Below, in pieces: positions 9,008 through 17,389 of a stretch of DNA of 64,000 nt. The stretch is from Cryobacterium arcticum (lineage in GTDB: Bacteria; Actinomycetota; Actinomycetes; Actinomycetales; Microbacteriaceae). The stretch lies in contig NZ_CP016282.1 of NCBI RefSeq assembly GCF_001679725.1, forward strand, positions 1,798,001 through 1,862,000, given 5' to 3'. A program made the position numbers and the translations under genes. Numbering within the stretch: the stretch's first letter is position 1; each line of letters begins with the position of its first letter. The notes under the pieces are model-generated. The model searched no databases. It had not been told where the DNA came from and worked only from the letters and a program-made list of their open reading frames with translations.

Positions 9008-10327
9008 ATGATTCAGACGATTGACCTCCGAGGAACGCGGCCTGCTCCGGCCGATCTGCTGGCCGCTGTACCCCGGGCTCTGACGAGCGTCACGGTCGCC
9101 AGCGACGTCGCCGCGGAGCTGATCGACGACGTGCGCGCACGCGGCGAAATCGCCCTGCTCGACCAGGCCGAGCGCCTCGACCGGGTGCGCCCCGAGTTCG
9201 TGCGGGTGCCCGCCGCCCACGTCGAGGAGGCCCTCGCGGCCCTCGACCCCGCGGTGCGCACAGCCATCGAAGAGACCATCCGCCGGGTGCGCCTGGCCAG
9301 CCTGGCCCAGGTGCCGCCGCAGGTCACGACAACCATCGCCGACGGCGCCGAGATCGTGCAGCGCTGGCGGCCCGTGCAGCGCGTCGGGCTCTATGTCCCC
9401 GGCGGCAAGGCCGTCTATCCGTCCAGCGTGGTGATGAACGTGGTGCCGGCCCAGGTCGCCGGCGTCGGCTCCATCGCGCTCGCGTCTCCGCCGCAGAGCC
9501 ACTTCGGCGGCCGTGTGCACCCCACGATCCTGGCCGTCGCCGGCCTGCTCGGTGTCGACGAGATCTACGCCATGGGCGGGGCCGGGGCCGTCGGGGCCTT
9601 CGCCTACGGGGTTCCGGGGCTGGGGCTCGACCCCGTGCAGCTGGTCACCGGGCCGGGCAACGTCTACGTCGCGGCCGCCAAGCGCCTGGTGCGCGGTGTG
9701 ACGGGCATCGACTCCGAAGCCGGCCCGACCGACATCCTGGTGATCGCGGATGCCGCCGCCGACCCCGCGTTCGTCGCCGCCGACCTGGTCAGCCAGGCCG
9801 AGCACGACGAGCTCGCGGCGGCCGTTCTCGTCACCGACTCCGCCGAGCTTGCCGGCGCCGTCGAGGACCTGCTCGAGGAGCTGGCCGCAACGACCACCCA
9901 CGCCGAGCGGGTCACGGCGTCGCTGAGCGGCACACAGTCGGCGATCGTCCTCGTCGACGATCTCGACCAGGCCGCCGCCTTCAGCAACGCCTTCGGACCG
10001 GAGCACCTCGAGATCCAGACCGTCGACCCCGACGCCGTCCTGAGCCAGATCGACAACGCCGGAGCCATCTTCCTCGGCCCGTACGCGCCGGTCAGCCTCG
10101 GCGACTACGCCGCGGGCTCCAACCACGTGCTGCCTACTGGGGGACAGGCACGATTCTCCTCGGCCCTCGGCGCCTACACGTTCCTGCGCCCGCAGCAGGT
10201 GGTGCGGTACAGCCGTGAGGGTCTGGCCGGCGTGGCCGACCACATCCTGGCGCTGTCGTCGGCCGAGGCGCTGCCGGCGCACGGCGACGCCGTGACGGCG
10301 CGCTTCGCGGGGGATGCGGCGCGGTAG
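9008..10327 (+). CDS. hisD: Histidinol dehydrogenase HisD
   Basis: HisD catalyses the last two steps of histidine synthesis, oxidising L-histidinol to L-histidine with two NAD+. The 439-residue protein begins MIQTIDLRG at ATG 9008. It shows [30 protein letters not shown], the zinc-binding SQAEHDE, catalytic FGPEHLE, the zinc aspartate in [13 protein letters not shown] and a late LPAHGDA histidine. All expected ligands are therefore present. Usually hisD heads a hisDC-BHA operon; here nrdR and pyrD follow instead, so histidine genes must lie elsewhere. TAAGCT eight bases before the ATG may be the -10 element. Confidence 0.97.
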   Translation: MIQTIDLRGTRPAPADLLAAVPRALTSVTVASDVAAELIDDVRARGEIALLDQAERLDRVRPEFVRVPAAHVEEALAALDPAVRTAIEETIRRVRLASLAQVPPQVTTTIADGAEIVQRWRPVQRVGLYVPGGKAVYPSSVVMNVVPAQVAGVGSIALASPPQSHFGGRVHPTILAVAGLLGVDEIYAMGGAGAVGAFAYGVPGLGLDPVQLVTGPGNVYVAAAKRLVRGVTGIDSEAGPTDILVIADAAADPAFVAADLVSQAEHDELAAAVLVTDSAELAGAVEDLLEELAATTTHAERVTASLSGTQSAIVLVDDLDQAAAFSNAFGPEHLEIQTVDPDAVLSQIDNAGAIFLGPYAPVSLGDYAAGSNHVLPTGGQARFSSALGAYTFLRPQQVVRYSREGLAGVADHILALSSAEALPAHGDAVTARFAGDAAR

Positions 10328-10339
10328 GCTTTTCCCACC

Positions 10340-10840
10340 ATGTATTGCCCGTTCTGTCGCCACCCTGATTCCCGTGTCATCGACTCGCGCACCAGCGACG
10401 ACGGGCTCTCGATCCGCCGTCGTCGGCAGTGCCCGGAGTGCGGCCGCCGGTTCAGCACCACCGAGACCGCCAGCCTGAACATCATCAAGCGCAGCGGCGT
10501 CGTGGAGCCGTTCAGCCGAGAGAAGATCGTCTCCGGCGTGCGCAAGGCCTGCCAGGGCCGCCCGGTCACCGATTCCGACCTGGCGATGCTGGCCCAGAAG
10601 GTCGAAGAGACCATCCGGCAGACCGGCGCGTCCCAGATCGAGGCCAACGACATCGGCCTGGCCATCCTGGCCCCGCTCCGCGAGCTCGATGAGGTCGCGT
10701 ACCTGCGCTTCGCCAGCGTCTACCAGGCGTTCGATTCCCTCGAGGATTTCGAGACCGCGATCGGCCAGCTGCGCACCGAACACGCCGAGGCGGATGCCCA
10801 GGCCGAGGGCCTGGACCCCGGTGCCCGGGCCGAGAGCTGA
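10340..10840 (+). CDS. nrdR: Transcriptional repressor NrdR
   Basis: NrdR represses ribonucleotide reductase operons in response to ATP/dATP. The 166-residue protein opens with a zinc ribbon ([15 protein letters not shown], then [10 protein letters not shown]) and continues into an ATP-cone domain (about residues 46-136, starting VVKR-like [16 protein letters not shown]). Length and domain order are standard apart from an acidic C-terminal tail. TAGGCT lies nine bases before the ATG and there is no good Shine-Dalgarno sequence, so the mRNA may be nearly leaderless. No nrd structural gene is in this window. pyrD starts two bases after its stop. Confidence 0.97.
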   Translation: MYCPFCRHPDSRVIDSRTSDDGLSIRRRRQCPECGRRFSTTETASLNIIKRSGVVEPFSREKIVSGVRKACQGRPVTDSDLAMLAQKVEETIRQTGASQIEANDIGLAILAPLRELDEVAYLRFASVYQAFDSLEDFETAIGQLRTEHAEADAQAEGLDPGARAES

Positions 10841-10842
10841 CC

Positions 10843-11877
10843 GTGTACCGCACCCTCTTCACACACGTCCTCACCCGCATCGATCCCGAACAGGCCCACC
10901 ACCTGGCCTTCGAGGTCATCCGGTGGATTCCCCGCCTGGGCCTCGGCCCGCTCGTGCACAGGGTCACCCGCCCGCGCACCGACATCGGCGTGACCGCCCT
11001 CGGACTGCACTTCGACTCGCCGTTCGGCGTCGCCGCCGGGTTCGACAAGGACGGCCAGGCCGTCATCGGGCTCGGCCGGCTGGGCTTCGGCCACGTGGAG
11101 GTGGGCACCCTCACCGCCGTCGCGCAGCCGGGCAACCCCAAACCGCGCCTGTTCCGCCTGATTCCCGACCGCGCAGTGATCAACCGGATGGGATTCAACA
11201 ACGGCGGCGCCGCCGCGGCCGTTGAGCGGCTGACACGGGTGCGCGCCAGCCGGAACCGCCCGGTCCTCGGCATCAACATCGGCAAGAGCCGGGTCACCGC
11301 GGTCGAGGACGCCACGGCCGACTACCTGGTCAGCACGCGCCTGCTGGCGCCCATTGCCGACTACCTCGTGGTGAACGTGAGTTCCCCCAACACCCCCGGG
11401 CTGCGCGGACTCCAGGAACTCGACCAGCTCGCCCCGCTGTTGAGCGCCGTGCGAGACGAGGCCGGCGGCACCCCGCTCCTGGTGAAGATCGCGCCGGACC
11501 TCACCGATGACGAGGTCACCCGTATCGCGGGCCTCACGGTCGAACTCGGCCTGGACGGTATCATCGCCACCAACACCACCATCAGCCGCGACAACCTCTC
11601 GACGGATGCCGCCGTCGTGGCCGCGGCCAGCGCCGGCGGGCTCTCCGGCGCGCCGCTGCACGCCAGGTCCCTGGCCGTGCTGCGGCTCATCCGCGCCACC
11701 GTCCCGGCCGACCTGTGCGTCATCTCGGTGGGCGGGGTGGAGACGGCCGAGCAGGTCGCCGAACGTCTCACCGCCGGCGCCACTCTCGTGCAGGGCTACA
11801 CGGGGTTCCTCTACCTGGGTCCGCTCTGGGCCCGTCAGATCAACCGCGGACTCGACCGGCTGCTCGCCGGGCGCTGA
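10843..11877 (+). CDS. pyrD: Dihydroorotate dehydrogenase (quinone), class 2
   Basis: PyrD oxidises dihydroorotate to orotate in pyrimidine synthesis and passes electrons to membrane quinone. The 344-residue protein has an N-terminal amphipathic region (MYRTLFTHVLTRIDPEQAHHLAF) typical of class 2 enzymes. FGVAAGFDKDGQAV, GTLTAVAQPGNPKPRLFR, NRMGFNNGG and the catalytic serine segment VNVSSPNTPGLRGLQ follow. FMN-binding residues appear in SVGGVETAEQ and TLVQGYTGFLYLGP. GTG 10843 follows the nrdR stop by two bases, so the genes are probably cotranscribed. Confidence 0.96.
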   Translation: MYRTLFTHVLTRIDPEQAHHLAFEVIRWIPRLGLGPLVHRVTRPRTDIGVTALGLHFDSPFGVAAGFDKDGQAVIGLGRLGFGHVEVGTLTAVAQPGNPKPRLFRLIPDRAVINRMGFNNGGAAAAVERLTRVRASRNRPVLGINIGKSRVTAVEDATADYLVSTRLLAPIADYLVVNVSSPNTPGLRGLQELDQLAPLLSAVRDEAGGTPLLVKIAPDLTDDEVTRIAGLTVELGLDGIIATNTTISRDNLSTDAAVVAAASAGGLSGAPLHARSLAVLRLIRATVPADLCVISVGGVETAEQVAERLTAGATLVQGYTGFLYLGPLWARQINRGLDRLLAGR

Positions 11878-11905
11878 TCGGCCACGGCGTTTCTCGCGCC
11901 GGAGG

Positions 11906-13006
11906 CTATTCGGTCGGACCGGGCAGACCGGGGTCGACGATCAGGCCGAGATCGGCCAGCTGCGTCGCCAGGCTCGCGCCGTCCGGGCCGTAGACCCAGA
12001 GCGGGTCCGGCTTGGCCTCCACGGCATCCTTGGCCCGGCGTCCGGCCAGCACGGCCTCGCTGGGGGAGAGGCGCCGGATGGCCACGGCCGCGACGCTCTG
12101 CGGGAAGTCCTGCTGGAACTCGCTGTAGATGGCCTCGTCGTGCTGGCCGTCGTCGCCGATGAGAATCCACTGCATTTCGGGGAATTCCTGGGCCAACCGG
12201 CGCAGGTTCTCCCGCTTGTGCTCCCGGCCGCTGCGGAACAGCCTGTCGTGGGTGGGGCCCCAGTCGGTGAGTAGGAGCGCCCCGGCCGGGTAGAGGTTGC
12301 GGGAGAGGAAGCGGCTCAGCGTCGGCGCGACGTTCCACGCTCCGGTGGAGAGGTAGATGACGGGGGCGCCGGGTGTCGCATCCGCGAGCCTGTCGAGCAG
12401 CACCGCCATGCCCGGCGTGGGAACCCTGGCGTGTTCGTCGAGCACGAAGGTGTTCCAGGCCGCAAGCAGCGGGCGCGGCAGGGTGGTGACCATGACGGTG
12501 TCGTCCACGTCGGAGATGATTCCGCGGCGGACGTCGGGTGCCACGACGAAGACCGGTGCTTCGACGGGGGTGGATGCCTCGGTGTGCAGCATGGCGGTGT
12601 GCCAGCCGGGTTCCAGGGCCACGTCCATGACCGTGTCGACCACTCCGCCGCGGTCGGCCTGCACGCGGTGCGCATGCCCGCCGATGTCGATGGTGACCGT
12701 GACGTCGTTCACGGGAACGCTCAGGAAGCTCCGCCAGCCTCTGATGCTCGCGTCACGGCCGTCGTTCCGGCGCCGTTTGCGGGCGACCGCAGCGGCCGTG
12801 GCCGGCTTGGCCAGGAGCACCCGGCAGAGCACCCGCACCCGCTCGGGGGTGCCGTATCCGGTGTACGGAATGACGATGGGCTTGTGTCCGCGCCGTCGGG
12901 CGAACTTCTCCCGCTTGTCGTGCAGCCAATCCTCGATTCGCGCCGCGCGGTGCATCATGCGTGCAGGGTTCAGCGGGGCGGAGGCCGTGGCGGGGAACTT
13001 TGACAC
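11906..13006 (-). CDS. APP1-domain protein (DUF2183), putative phosphatidate phosphatase
   Basis: The 366-residue protein has the HAD-like motif ISDVDDTVMVT near residue 170, the catalytic DxDxT of the APP1/DUF2183 family. The family is named after yeast phosphatidate phosphatase App1. YLSTGAWN and WILIGDDGQHDEAIY are the later conserved blocks. The first 150 residues are basic (DKREKFARRRG) and contain a beta-rich segment (SVPVNDVTVTIDIGG). No signal peptide or transmembrane helix is obvious. A role in dephosphorylating phosphatidic acid or a related lipid is inferred from the family; bacterial substrates are poorly known. It converges on pyrD with a 28-bp gap and is divergent from the TetR gene. 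Confidence 0.8.
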   Translation of the reverse strand: MSKFPATASAPLNPARMMHRAARIEDWLHDKREKFARRRGHKPIVIPYTGYGTPERVRVLCRVLLAKPATAAAVARKRRRNDGRDASIRGWRSFLSVPVNDVTVTIDIGGHAHRVQADRGGVVDTVMDVALEPGWHTAMLHTEASTPVEAPVFVVAPDVRRGIISDVDDTVMVTTLPRPLLAAWNTFVLDEHARVPTPGMAVLLDRLADATPGAPVIYLSTGAWNVAPTLSRFLSRNLYPAGALLLTDWGPTHDRLFRSGREHKRENLRRLAQEFPEMQWILIGDDGQHDEAIYSEFQQDFPQSVAAVAIRRLSPSEAVLAGRRAKDAVEAKPDPLWVYGPDGASLATQLADLGLIVDPGLPGPTE

Positions 13007-13123
13007 AGTTCAGTCTCTCATGGGCGGCGCGGCTGTCCGGGACGAGCGGCGCGGTACGTGCCGCCGACCGGCCGGATGCGCGACGCGCCCGGTGATCGGG
13101 TTTCTGCCCGTTTGGGGGGCAGG

Positions 13124-13129
13124 TATAGT
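13124..13129 (+). promoter_or_regulatory. -10 box upstream of the TetR gene
   Basis: TATAGT is a near-consensus -10 hexamer 55 bases before the TetR start. The 177-base divergent gap it lies in holds no gene. No convincing -35 or operator palindrome is visible. Confidence 0.4.
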
Positions 13130-13183
13130 GCTCAGCCGTCAGCGTGGACCCCTAGGATTGTGACGTATATTCAAGGAGGACAC

Positions 13184-13840
13184 GTGGCGCTGATCGACCT
13201 TTTCGGTGAAGACTCGCTCGCACAGGGCCGGCAGGTTCGTACCGAACCTATCCAGCAGCGCAGTGCGGCCCGTCTGACCGCCCTGCTCGACGCGGCTGCC
13301 GAGGTCGTGGACGAAGTCGGTTTCGACCGGATCACCACCGCCATGGTCGCCGAACGCGCCGGAGCCTCCATCGGCACCGTCTACCGCTATTACCCCGACC
13401 GCGTCGCCGTGCTCGAGGGTCTGCGCGAGCGCGCGGTGATGCGCTACCGCCAGCGGGTCTCCGACCTGCTCAAGGAGACCCAACCGAGCACGTGGTGGGA
13501 AGCCGTGGACTGCGGAATCTCCGCCTTCGTCGACCTGTACCGGGCCGAACCCGGTTTCCGGATCCTGCACTTCGCCGACCGCGAGCGCGCCCAGGCCAGC
13601 GTTCCCGACGAGCTGGACTCGGGATTCTTCGCCAACCAGATCGCGGGCGTCTTGTCCGAGCAGTTCGGCCTCTCCGGCGGCCCCGAGCTGATCTTCCGCC
13701 TCGAGGTGGCCGTGGAAATGGCCGACTCCCTGCTGTCGCGTGCGTTCACCTGGAACAGCCAGGGCGACGAACGCTTCATCGCCGAGTGCCGGCGCATCAT
13801 GCACGACTACCTCGTCGGGTTCTACGGCACCGAGTCCTGA
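13184..13840 (+). CDS. TetR/AcrR family transcriptional regulator
   Basis: The 218-residue protein has an N-terminal helix-turn-helix: AARLTALLDAAAEVVDEVGF, then TTAMVAERAGASIGTVYRYYPDR, the standard TetR recognition helix (about residues 45-65). A variable ligand domain (about 80-215) follows. GTG 13184 is chosen because AAGGAGGA lies just upstream and the product MALIDLFGEDSLAQ is a common actinobacterial TetR start. The target is unknown. It may control itself, the divergent APP1 gene, or the downstream importer operon 209 bases away, but no shared operator is apparent. Confidence 0.9.
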   Translation: MALIDLFGEDSLAQGRQVRTEPIQQRSAARLTALLDAAAEVVDEVGFDRITTAMVAERAGASIGTVYRYYPDRVAVLEGLRERAVMRYRQRVSDLLKETQPSTWWEAVDCGISAFVDLYRAEPGFRILHFADRERAQASVPDELDSGFFANQIAGVLSEQFGLSGGPELIFRLEVAVEMADSLLSRAFTWNSQGDERFIAECRRIMHDYLVGFYGTES

Positions 13841-13892
13841 TCGGCGCAGTCCCGATCGGGGCAGTCCCGATCGGTCGAGTCCCGACCGGGAC
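13833..13892. repeat. Four 15-bp tandem repeats at the end of the TetR gene
   Basis: Four consecutive units of the form AGTCCCGATCGGGGC run across the TetR stop codon into the spacer. The units begin at 13833, 13848, 13863 and 13878. The first holds the terminal Ser codon and TGA stop; the last is diverged. Each unit contains a short CCGATCGG palindrome. Confidence 0.8.
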
Positions 13893-14049
13893 GTTCGCCT
13901 CTGGCGTGATCGGCGCATTCACCGGCAATCCGCTTTGGATCTGGCTCCGAACAATGGTTGGCTAGTCTTTCCGTACTTGCCCGCTTCCGTTCCCTCCGTA
14001 CCCGGGGAGTGACGTCGAGCGTCAAGCCGCTTGGAGGACCGAGCCAGCC

Positions 14050-14904
14050 ATGATCGAGTTTCATTCCGTCAGCAAGAGATTCCCGGACGGCACCCTGGCC
14101 GTGGAGGACTTCAGCCTCGTCCTGCCCTCGCACCAGACCACGGTGCTCGTGGGCTCGTCCGGCTCGGGCAAGACCACCCTCCTGAGGATGATCAACCGCA
14201 TGGTCGACCCGACCAGCGGCTCGATCGAGATCGACGGCGAGGACATCGCCACGCTCGCTCCGGTGAAACTCCGCCGCGGCATCGGCTATGTCATGCAGAA
14301 CTCCGGACTGCTGCCGCACCGCACCGTCGTCGACAACGTCGCCACCGTTCCGCTGCTGCGCGGCACCCCCAAGCGCCAGGCCAGAGCGGATGCCCTCGCC
14401 ATGCTCGATACCGTCGGTCTCGACCGCTCCCTCGCCGACCGGTACCCCAGCCAGCTGTCCGGCGGCCAGCAGCAGCGTGTCGGCGTGGCCAGGGGCCTGG
14501 CCGTGAACCCGAACATCCTGCTCATGGACGAACCCTTCGGCGCGGTCGACCCCATCGTGCGGGCCGAGTTGCAGCAGGAGCTCGTTCGGTTGCAGAAGGA
14601 CCTCGACAAGACCGTGGTCTTCGTCACCCACGACATCGAAGAGGCGTTCCTGCTCGGCGACCAGATCGTCATCCTCCGTGAGGGTGGTCACATCGCCCAG
14701 GTCGGCACCCCCGCGGACATCCTCGCCCACCCGGCCGACGACTTCGTGGCCAGCTTCGTCGGTGCCGACCGCGGCCGCCGGGTGCTGCACCTGGAGCGCC
14801 ACGGCGAAGAGGACGTCCTGGTGGACAGCGACGGCCGGCTCGCCGGGGTGCTCAACGACCCCGCGGCGAGCCCCACGGTCGCCGGCACCGAAGGCGCCCG
14901 ATGA
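14050..14904 (+). CDS. Quaternary-amine ABC importer, ATPase subunit (OpuCA/ProV-like)
   Basis: This is the nucleotide-binding subunit of a choline/glycine betaine/carnitine-type importer. It has Walker A GSSGSGKTTLLRMINRM, a Q-loop GYVMQNSGLLPHRTV, signature [16 protein letters not shown], Walker B ILLMDEPFGAVDP and switch FVTHDIEEA. The RMINRM and DPIVR words are typical of this subfamily. At 284 residues it ends soon after the ATPase domain and lacks the tandem CBS domains that sense ionic strength in OpuCA. Its stop overlaps the next gene by four bases. The start follows TTGGAGGACC. Confidence 0.92.
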   Translation: MIEFHSVSKRFPDGTLAVEDFSLVLPSHQTTVLVGSSGSGKTTLLRMINRMVDPTSGSIEIDGEDIATLAPVKLRRGIGYVMQNSGLLPHRTVVDNVATVPLLRGTPKRQARADALAMLDTVGLDRSLADRYPSQLSGGQQQRVGVARGLAVNPNILLMDEPFGAVDPIVRAELQQELVRLQKDLDKTVVFVTHDIEEAFLLGDQIVILREGGHIAQVGTPADILAHPADDFVASFVGADRGRRVLHLERHGEEDVLVDSDGRLAGVLNDPAASPTVAGTEGAR

Positions 14905-15578
14905 CCTGGGTGCTGGCGAACCTCGGGTTGATCTGGGCGCGCACTCTCGACCATGTCGTGTTGAGCCTGCCCCCGATCGTGCTGTGCTTCGTGATCGCCG
15001 TGCCGTTGGGCTGGCTGGCCCGGCGCTACCGGGTGAGCCGCGGCATCATCCTCACCGGCGCCGGATTGCTCTACGCGGTCCCGTCGCTGCCCCTGTTCTT
15101 CGTTCTGCCCGCCGTGATCGGCACCGGCCTGCGCTCCCCGCTCAACGTGATCATCGCCCTGACCCTCTACGGCGTCGCCCTCATGGTGCGGGTCGTCGCC
15201 GACGGACTGGAGTCCGTGGACGCCGATGTGCGCCAATCGGCCTCGGCCGTGGGCTACTCGGCGTGGTCGCGGTTCTGGCAGGTCGAACTGCCGCTGGCCG
15301 GCCCGGTGCTCCTGGCCGGGATGCGGGTCGTCGCGGTGAGCACCGTGAGCCTGGTCACGGTGGGCGCCGTGATCGGCGTGCAGAGCCTCGGCAGCCTGTT
15401 CACCGACGGCTTCCAGCGCGGCATCCAGGCCGAGATCATCGCCGGACTCGTGGCCACCGTGGCCCTCGCGCTGATCTTCGACGGGGCACTGGTGCTCGCC
15501 GGACGCGTGCTGATGCCGTGGACCCGGAAGGTGGCGGCCGTCCGTGCGCCCGCCCCGGCGGAGGTGAGCGCCGCGTGA
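14901..15578 (+). CDS. Quaternary-amine ABC importer, permease 1
   Basis: The 225-residue protein has about six transmembrane helices and the inner-membrane EAA loop SASAVGYSAWSRFWQVELPL, which docks the ATPase. It belongs to the OpuCB/ProW-type permease family. It is translationally coupled on both sides (ATGA overlap with the ATPase gene, GTGA overlap with permease 2). The alanine-rich C-terminus (about residues 212-225) is probably cytoplasmic. The pairing of two similar permeases with one ATPase and one lipoprotein is the usual OpuC or ProXVWZ layout. The preferred substrate cannot be read from the permease. Confidence 0.92.
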   Translation: MTWVLANLGLIWARTLDHVVLSLPPIVLCFVIAVPLGWLARRYRVSRGIILTGAGLLYAVPSLPLFFVLPAVIGTGLRSPLNVIIALTLYGVALMVRVVADGLESVDADVRQSASAVGYSAWSRFWQVELPLAGPVLLAGMRVVAVSTVSLVTVGAVIGVQSLGSLFTDGFQRGIQAEIIAGLVATVALALIFDGALVLAGRVLMPWTRKVAAVRAPAPAEVSAA

Positions 15579-16321
15579 ATCTCTTCGTCGACGCCATCGA
15601 CTGGATCCTCGACCCGGCCAACTGGACGGGTCTGAACGCCATCCCGCTGCGCCTCGGCCAGCACCTGGTCTTCACCCTCATCACCCTCGTGATCGCCTCC
15701 GCGATCGCGATTCCGTTGGGCTACCTGATCGGCCACACCGGACGGGGCCGCGGACTCGCGGTCACCACATCCGGCGGCCTGCGCGCCATCCCGACCCTCG
15801 GCCTGCTCACCCTCGTCGCCCTCTGGGTGGGAATCGGCGTCGTCGCTCCCTACGTGGCCCTGACGGTTCTGGCGATCCCGCCGATCCTGGCCGGCGCCTA
15901 CACCGGGTTCGAGGCCATCGACCGGCGCACGGTGGATGCCGCCCGCGCGGTCGGCATGTCGGAGCTGCAGATCGTGCGGAAGGTCGAGGTTCCCCTCGGC
16001 CTGCCGCTCTTGATCGGGGGCCTGCGCTCGGCTACTCTCCAGGTCATCGCCACGGCGACGCTTGCGGCCTATGTCGCCGACATCGGACTGGGCCGGTACC
16101 TGTTCGCCGGCCTGAAGAATCGCGACTACGCCGAGATGCTGGGCGGCTCGATCCTGGTGATCATGCTCGCCCTGGTGCTCGAGGGAATCTTTGCGCTGAT
16201 CCAACGGTTTGTCGTACCACGGGGTGTTTCGGGGCGTCTGCGCACCGGCAGGCCCGGCAGCACCACGGCCACTACCAGCACCAGCACACTTCGCACGGAC
16301 CGCCGCACAGCTCTCCGGTGA
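15575..16321 (+). CDS. Quaternary-amine ABC importer, permease 2
   Basis: The 248-residue OpuCD-like permease begins at GTG 15575, overlapping the previous stop. It has about six helices and the EAA loop DAARAVGMSELQIVRKVEVPL. The sequence GLRAIPTLGLLTLVALWVGIG is typical of this half of the transporter. A Ser/Thr-rich tail (about residues 215-248, including TTATTSTSTLRTDRR) has no counterpart in permease 1. It should form a heterodimeric membrane pore with the product of 14901. The lipoprotein gene follows after 41 bases with its own ribosome-binding site. Confidence 0.92.
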   Translation: MNLFVDAIDWILDPANWTGLNAIPLRLGQHLVFTLITLVIASAIAIPLGYLIGHTGRGRGLAVTTSGGLRAIPTLGLLTLVALWVGIGVVAPYVALTVLAIPPILAGAYTGFEAIDRRTVDAARAVGMSELQIVRKVEVPLGLPLLIGGLRSATLQVIATATLAAYVADIGLGRYLFAGLKNRDYAEMLGGSILVIMLALVLEGIFALIQRFVVPRGVSGRLRTGRPGSTTATTSTSTLRTDRRTALR

Positions 16322-16362
16322 CACAACTACCGAACCATCGGTACCTGAGGAAGGACAACAGC

Positions 16363-17289
16363 ATGTTCACAATCACACGAGGCCGGCTCGCGCTTGTCAG
16401 CGCGGTCGCGGTTGGGGCTGTCGTAGCCCTTGCAGGGTGTGCATCCGGCGATCCGCTGGATGAGGGAAATAACAGCTCCAGCGCACCGGACACCATCGTG
16501 GTCGGCTCGCAGGACTACTACTCCAACGAAATCATCGCCGAGATCTACGCCCAGGCCCTGGAGAACGGCGGCTACACCGTCGACCGCCAGTTCCGCATCG
16601 GCCAGCGCGAGGCGTACCTGCCCGAAATCGAATCCGGCGCGATCGACGTCTTCCCCGAATACACCGGCAGCCTGCTGCAGGCCCTCGAGCCCGACGCCGC
16701 CGGCGGCACCGCCGACGAGACCTACGCGGAGCTGCAGGACGCGCTCCCCGACGGGCTCGCGGTGCTCGACATGGCGGATGCGACCGACCAGAACTCCTGG
16801 ACGGTGACGAAGGCCTTCGCCGACACCTACAACCTCACCGACATCGCCTCGCTCACCCAGGTGACCGAACCGATCACCGTCGGGGGCAACTCCGAACTGG
16901 AAACCCGCCCGTACGGACCGACCGCCCTCAAGGAGAAGTACGGCATCGACATCGCCGGCTTCACCCCGGTGGAGGACAACGGCGGACCGCTGACGGTCAA
17001 GGCTCTGGTCGACAACACGATCCAACTGGCCAACATCTACACGGCCGACCCGAACATCGTCTCCAACGACCTCGTCGCCCTCGATGACCCCGACGGACTG
17101 TTCTTCCCCGACAACGTCGTTCCCGTGGTCTCCGACAAGGTCGACGACGGCGCCACCGAGATCATCAATGCCGTCAGCGCCAAGCTGAGCGCGGATGTCC
17201 TCGTGTCGCTGAACGCCCAGAGCGTCAACGACCAGGCCGCGGCCGACACCATCGCGACCGACTGGCTGACCAAGGAAGGCCTGATCTAG
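16363..17289 (+). CDS. Quaternary-amine-binding lipoprotein (OpuCC/ProX type)
   Basis: This is the extracellular substrate-binding subunit of the importer. The 308-residue product starts at ATG 16363 behind GAGGAAGG. It has a short basic segment, a hydrophobic core (LALVSAVAVGAVVALAG) and a lipobox LAGC with Cys at about residue 26, so it should be processed by LspA and anchored as a lipoprotein. The mature part shows the OpuAC-type fold words IVVGSQDYYSNEIIAEIYA and EIESGAIDVFPEYTGSLLQAL. Ligands are likely choline, glycine betaine or carnitine. It is the last gene of the operon, followed by a strong hairpin. Confidence 0.92.
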   Translation: MFTITRGRLALVSAVAVGAVVALAGCASGDPLDEGNNSSSAPDTIVVGSQDYYSNEIIAEIYAQALENGGYTVDRQFRIGQREAYLPEIESGAIDVFPEYTGSLLQALEPDAAGGTADETYAELQDALPDGLAVLDMADATDQNSWTVTKAFADTYNLTDIASLTQVTEPITVGGNSELETRPYGPTALKEKYGIDIAGFTPVEDNGGPLTVKALVDNTIQLANIYTADPNIVSNDLVALDDPDGLFFPDNVVPVVSDKVDDGATEIINAVSAKLSADVLVSLNAQSVNDQAAADTIATDWLTKEGLI

Positions 17290-17347
17290 CGGCTCGGCTT
17301 ATCACGGTCCAGCGGCGCAGTCCGCTGCTCCGTACCCTGCTCCACCG

Positions 17348-17379
17348 CGAACGGCCCCGTGATTCCACGGGGCCGTTCG
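17348..17379. terminator. Hairpin terminator after the importer operon
   Basis: CGAACGGCCCCGTG and CACGGGGCCGTTCG form a perfect 14-bp stem with an ATTC loop. It is followed by TGCTGTTGCC on the plus strand. It lies between convergent genes and can serve both. Confidence 0.85.
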
Positions 17380-17389
17380 TGCTGTTGCC

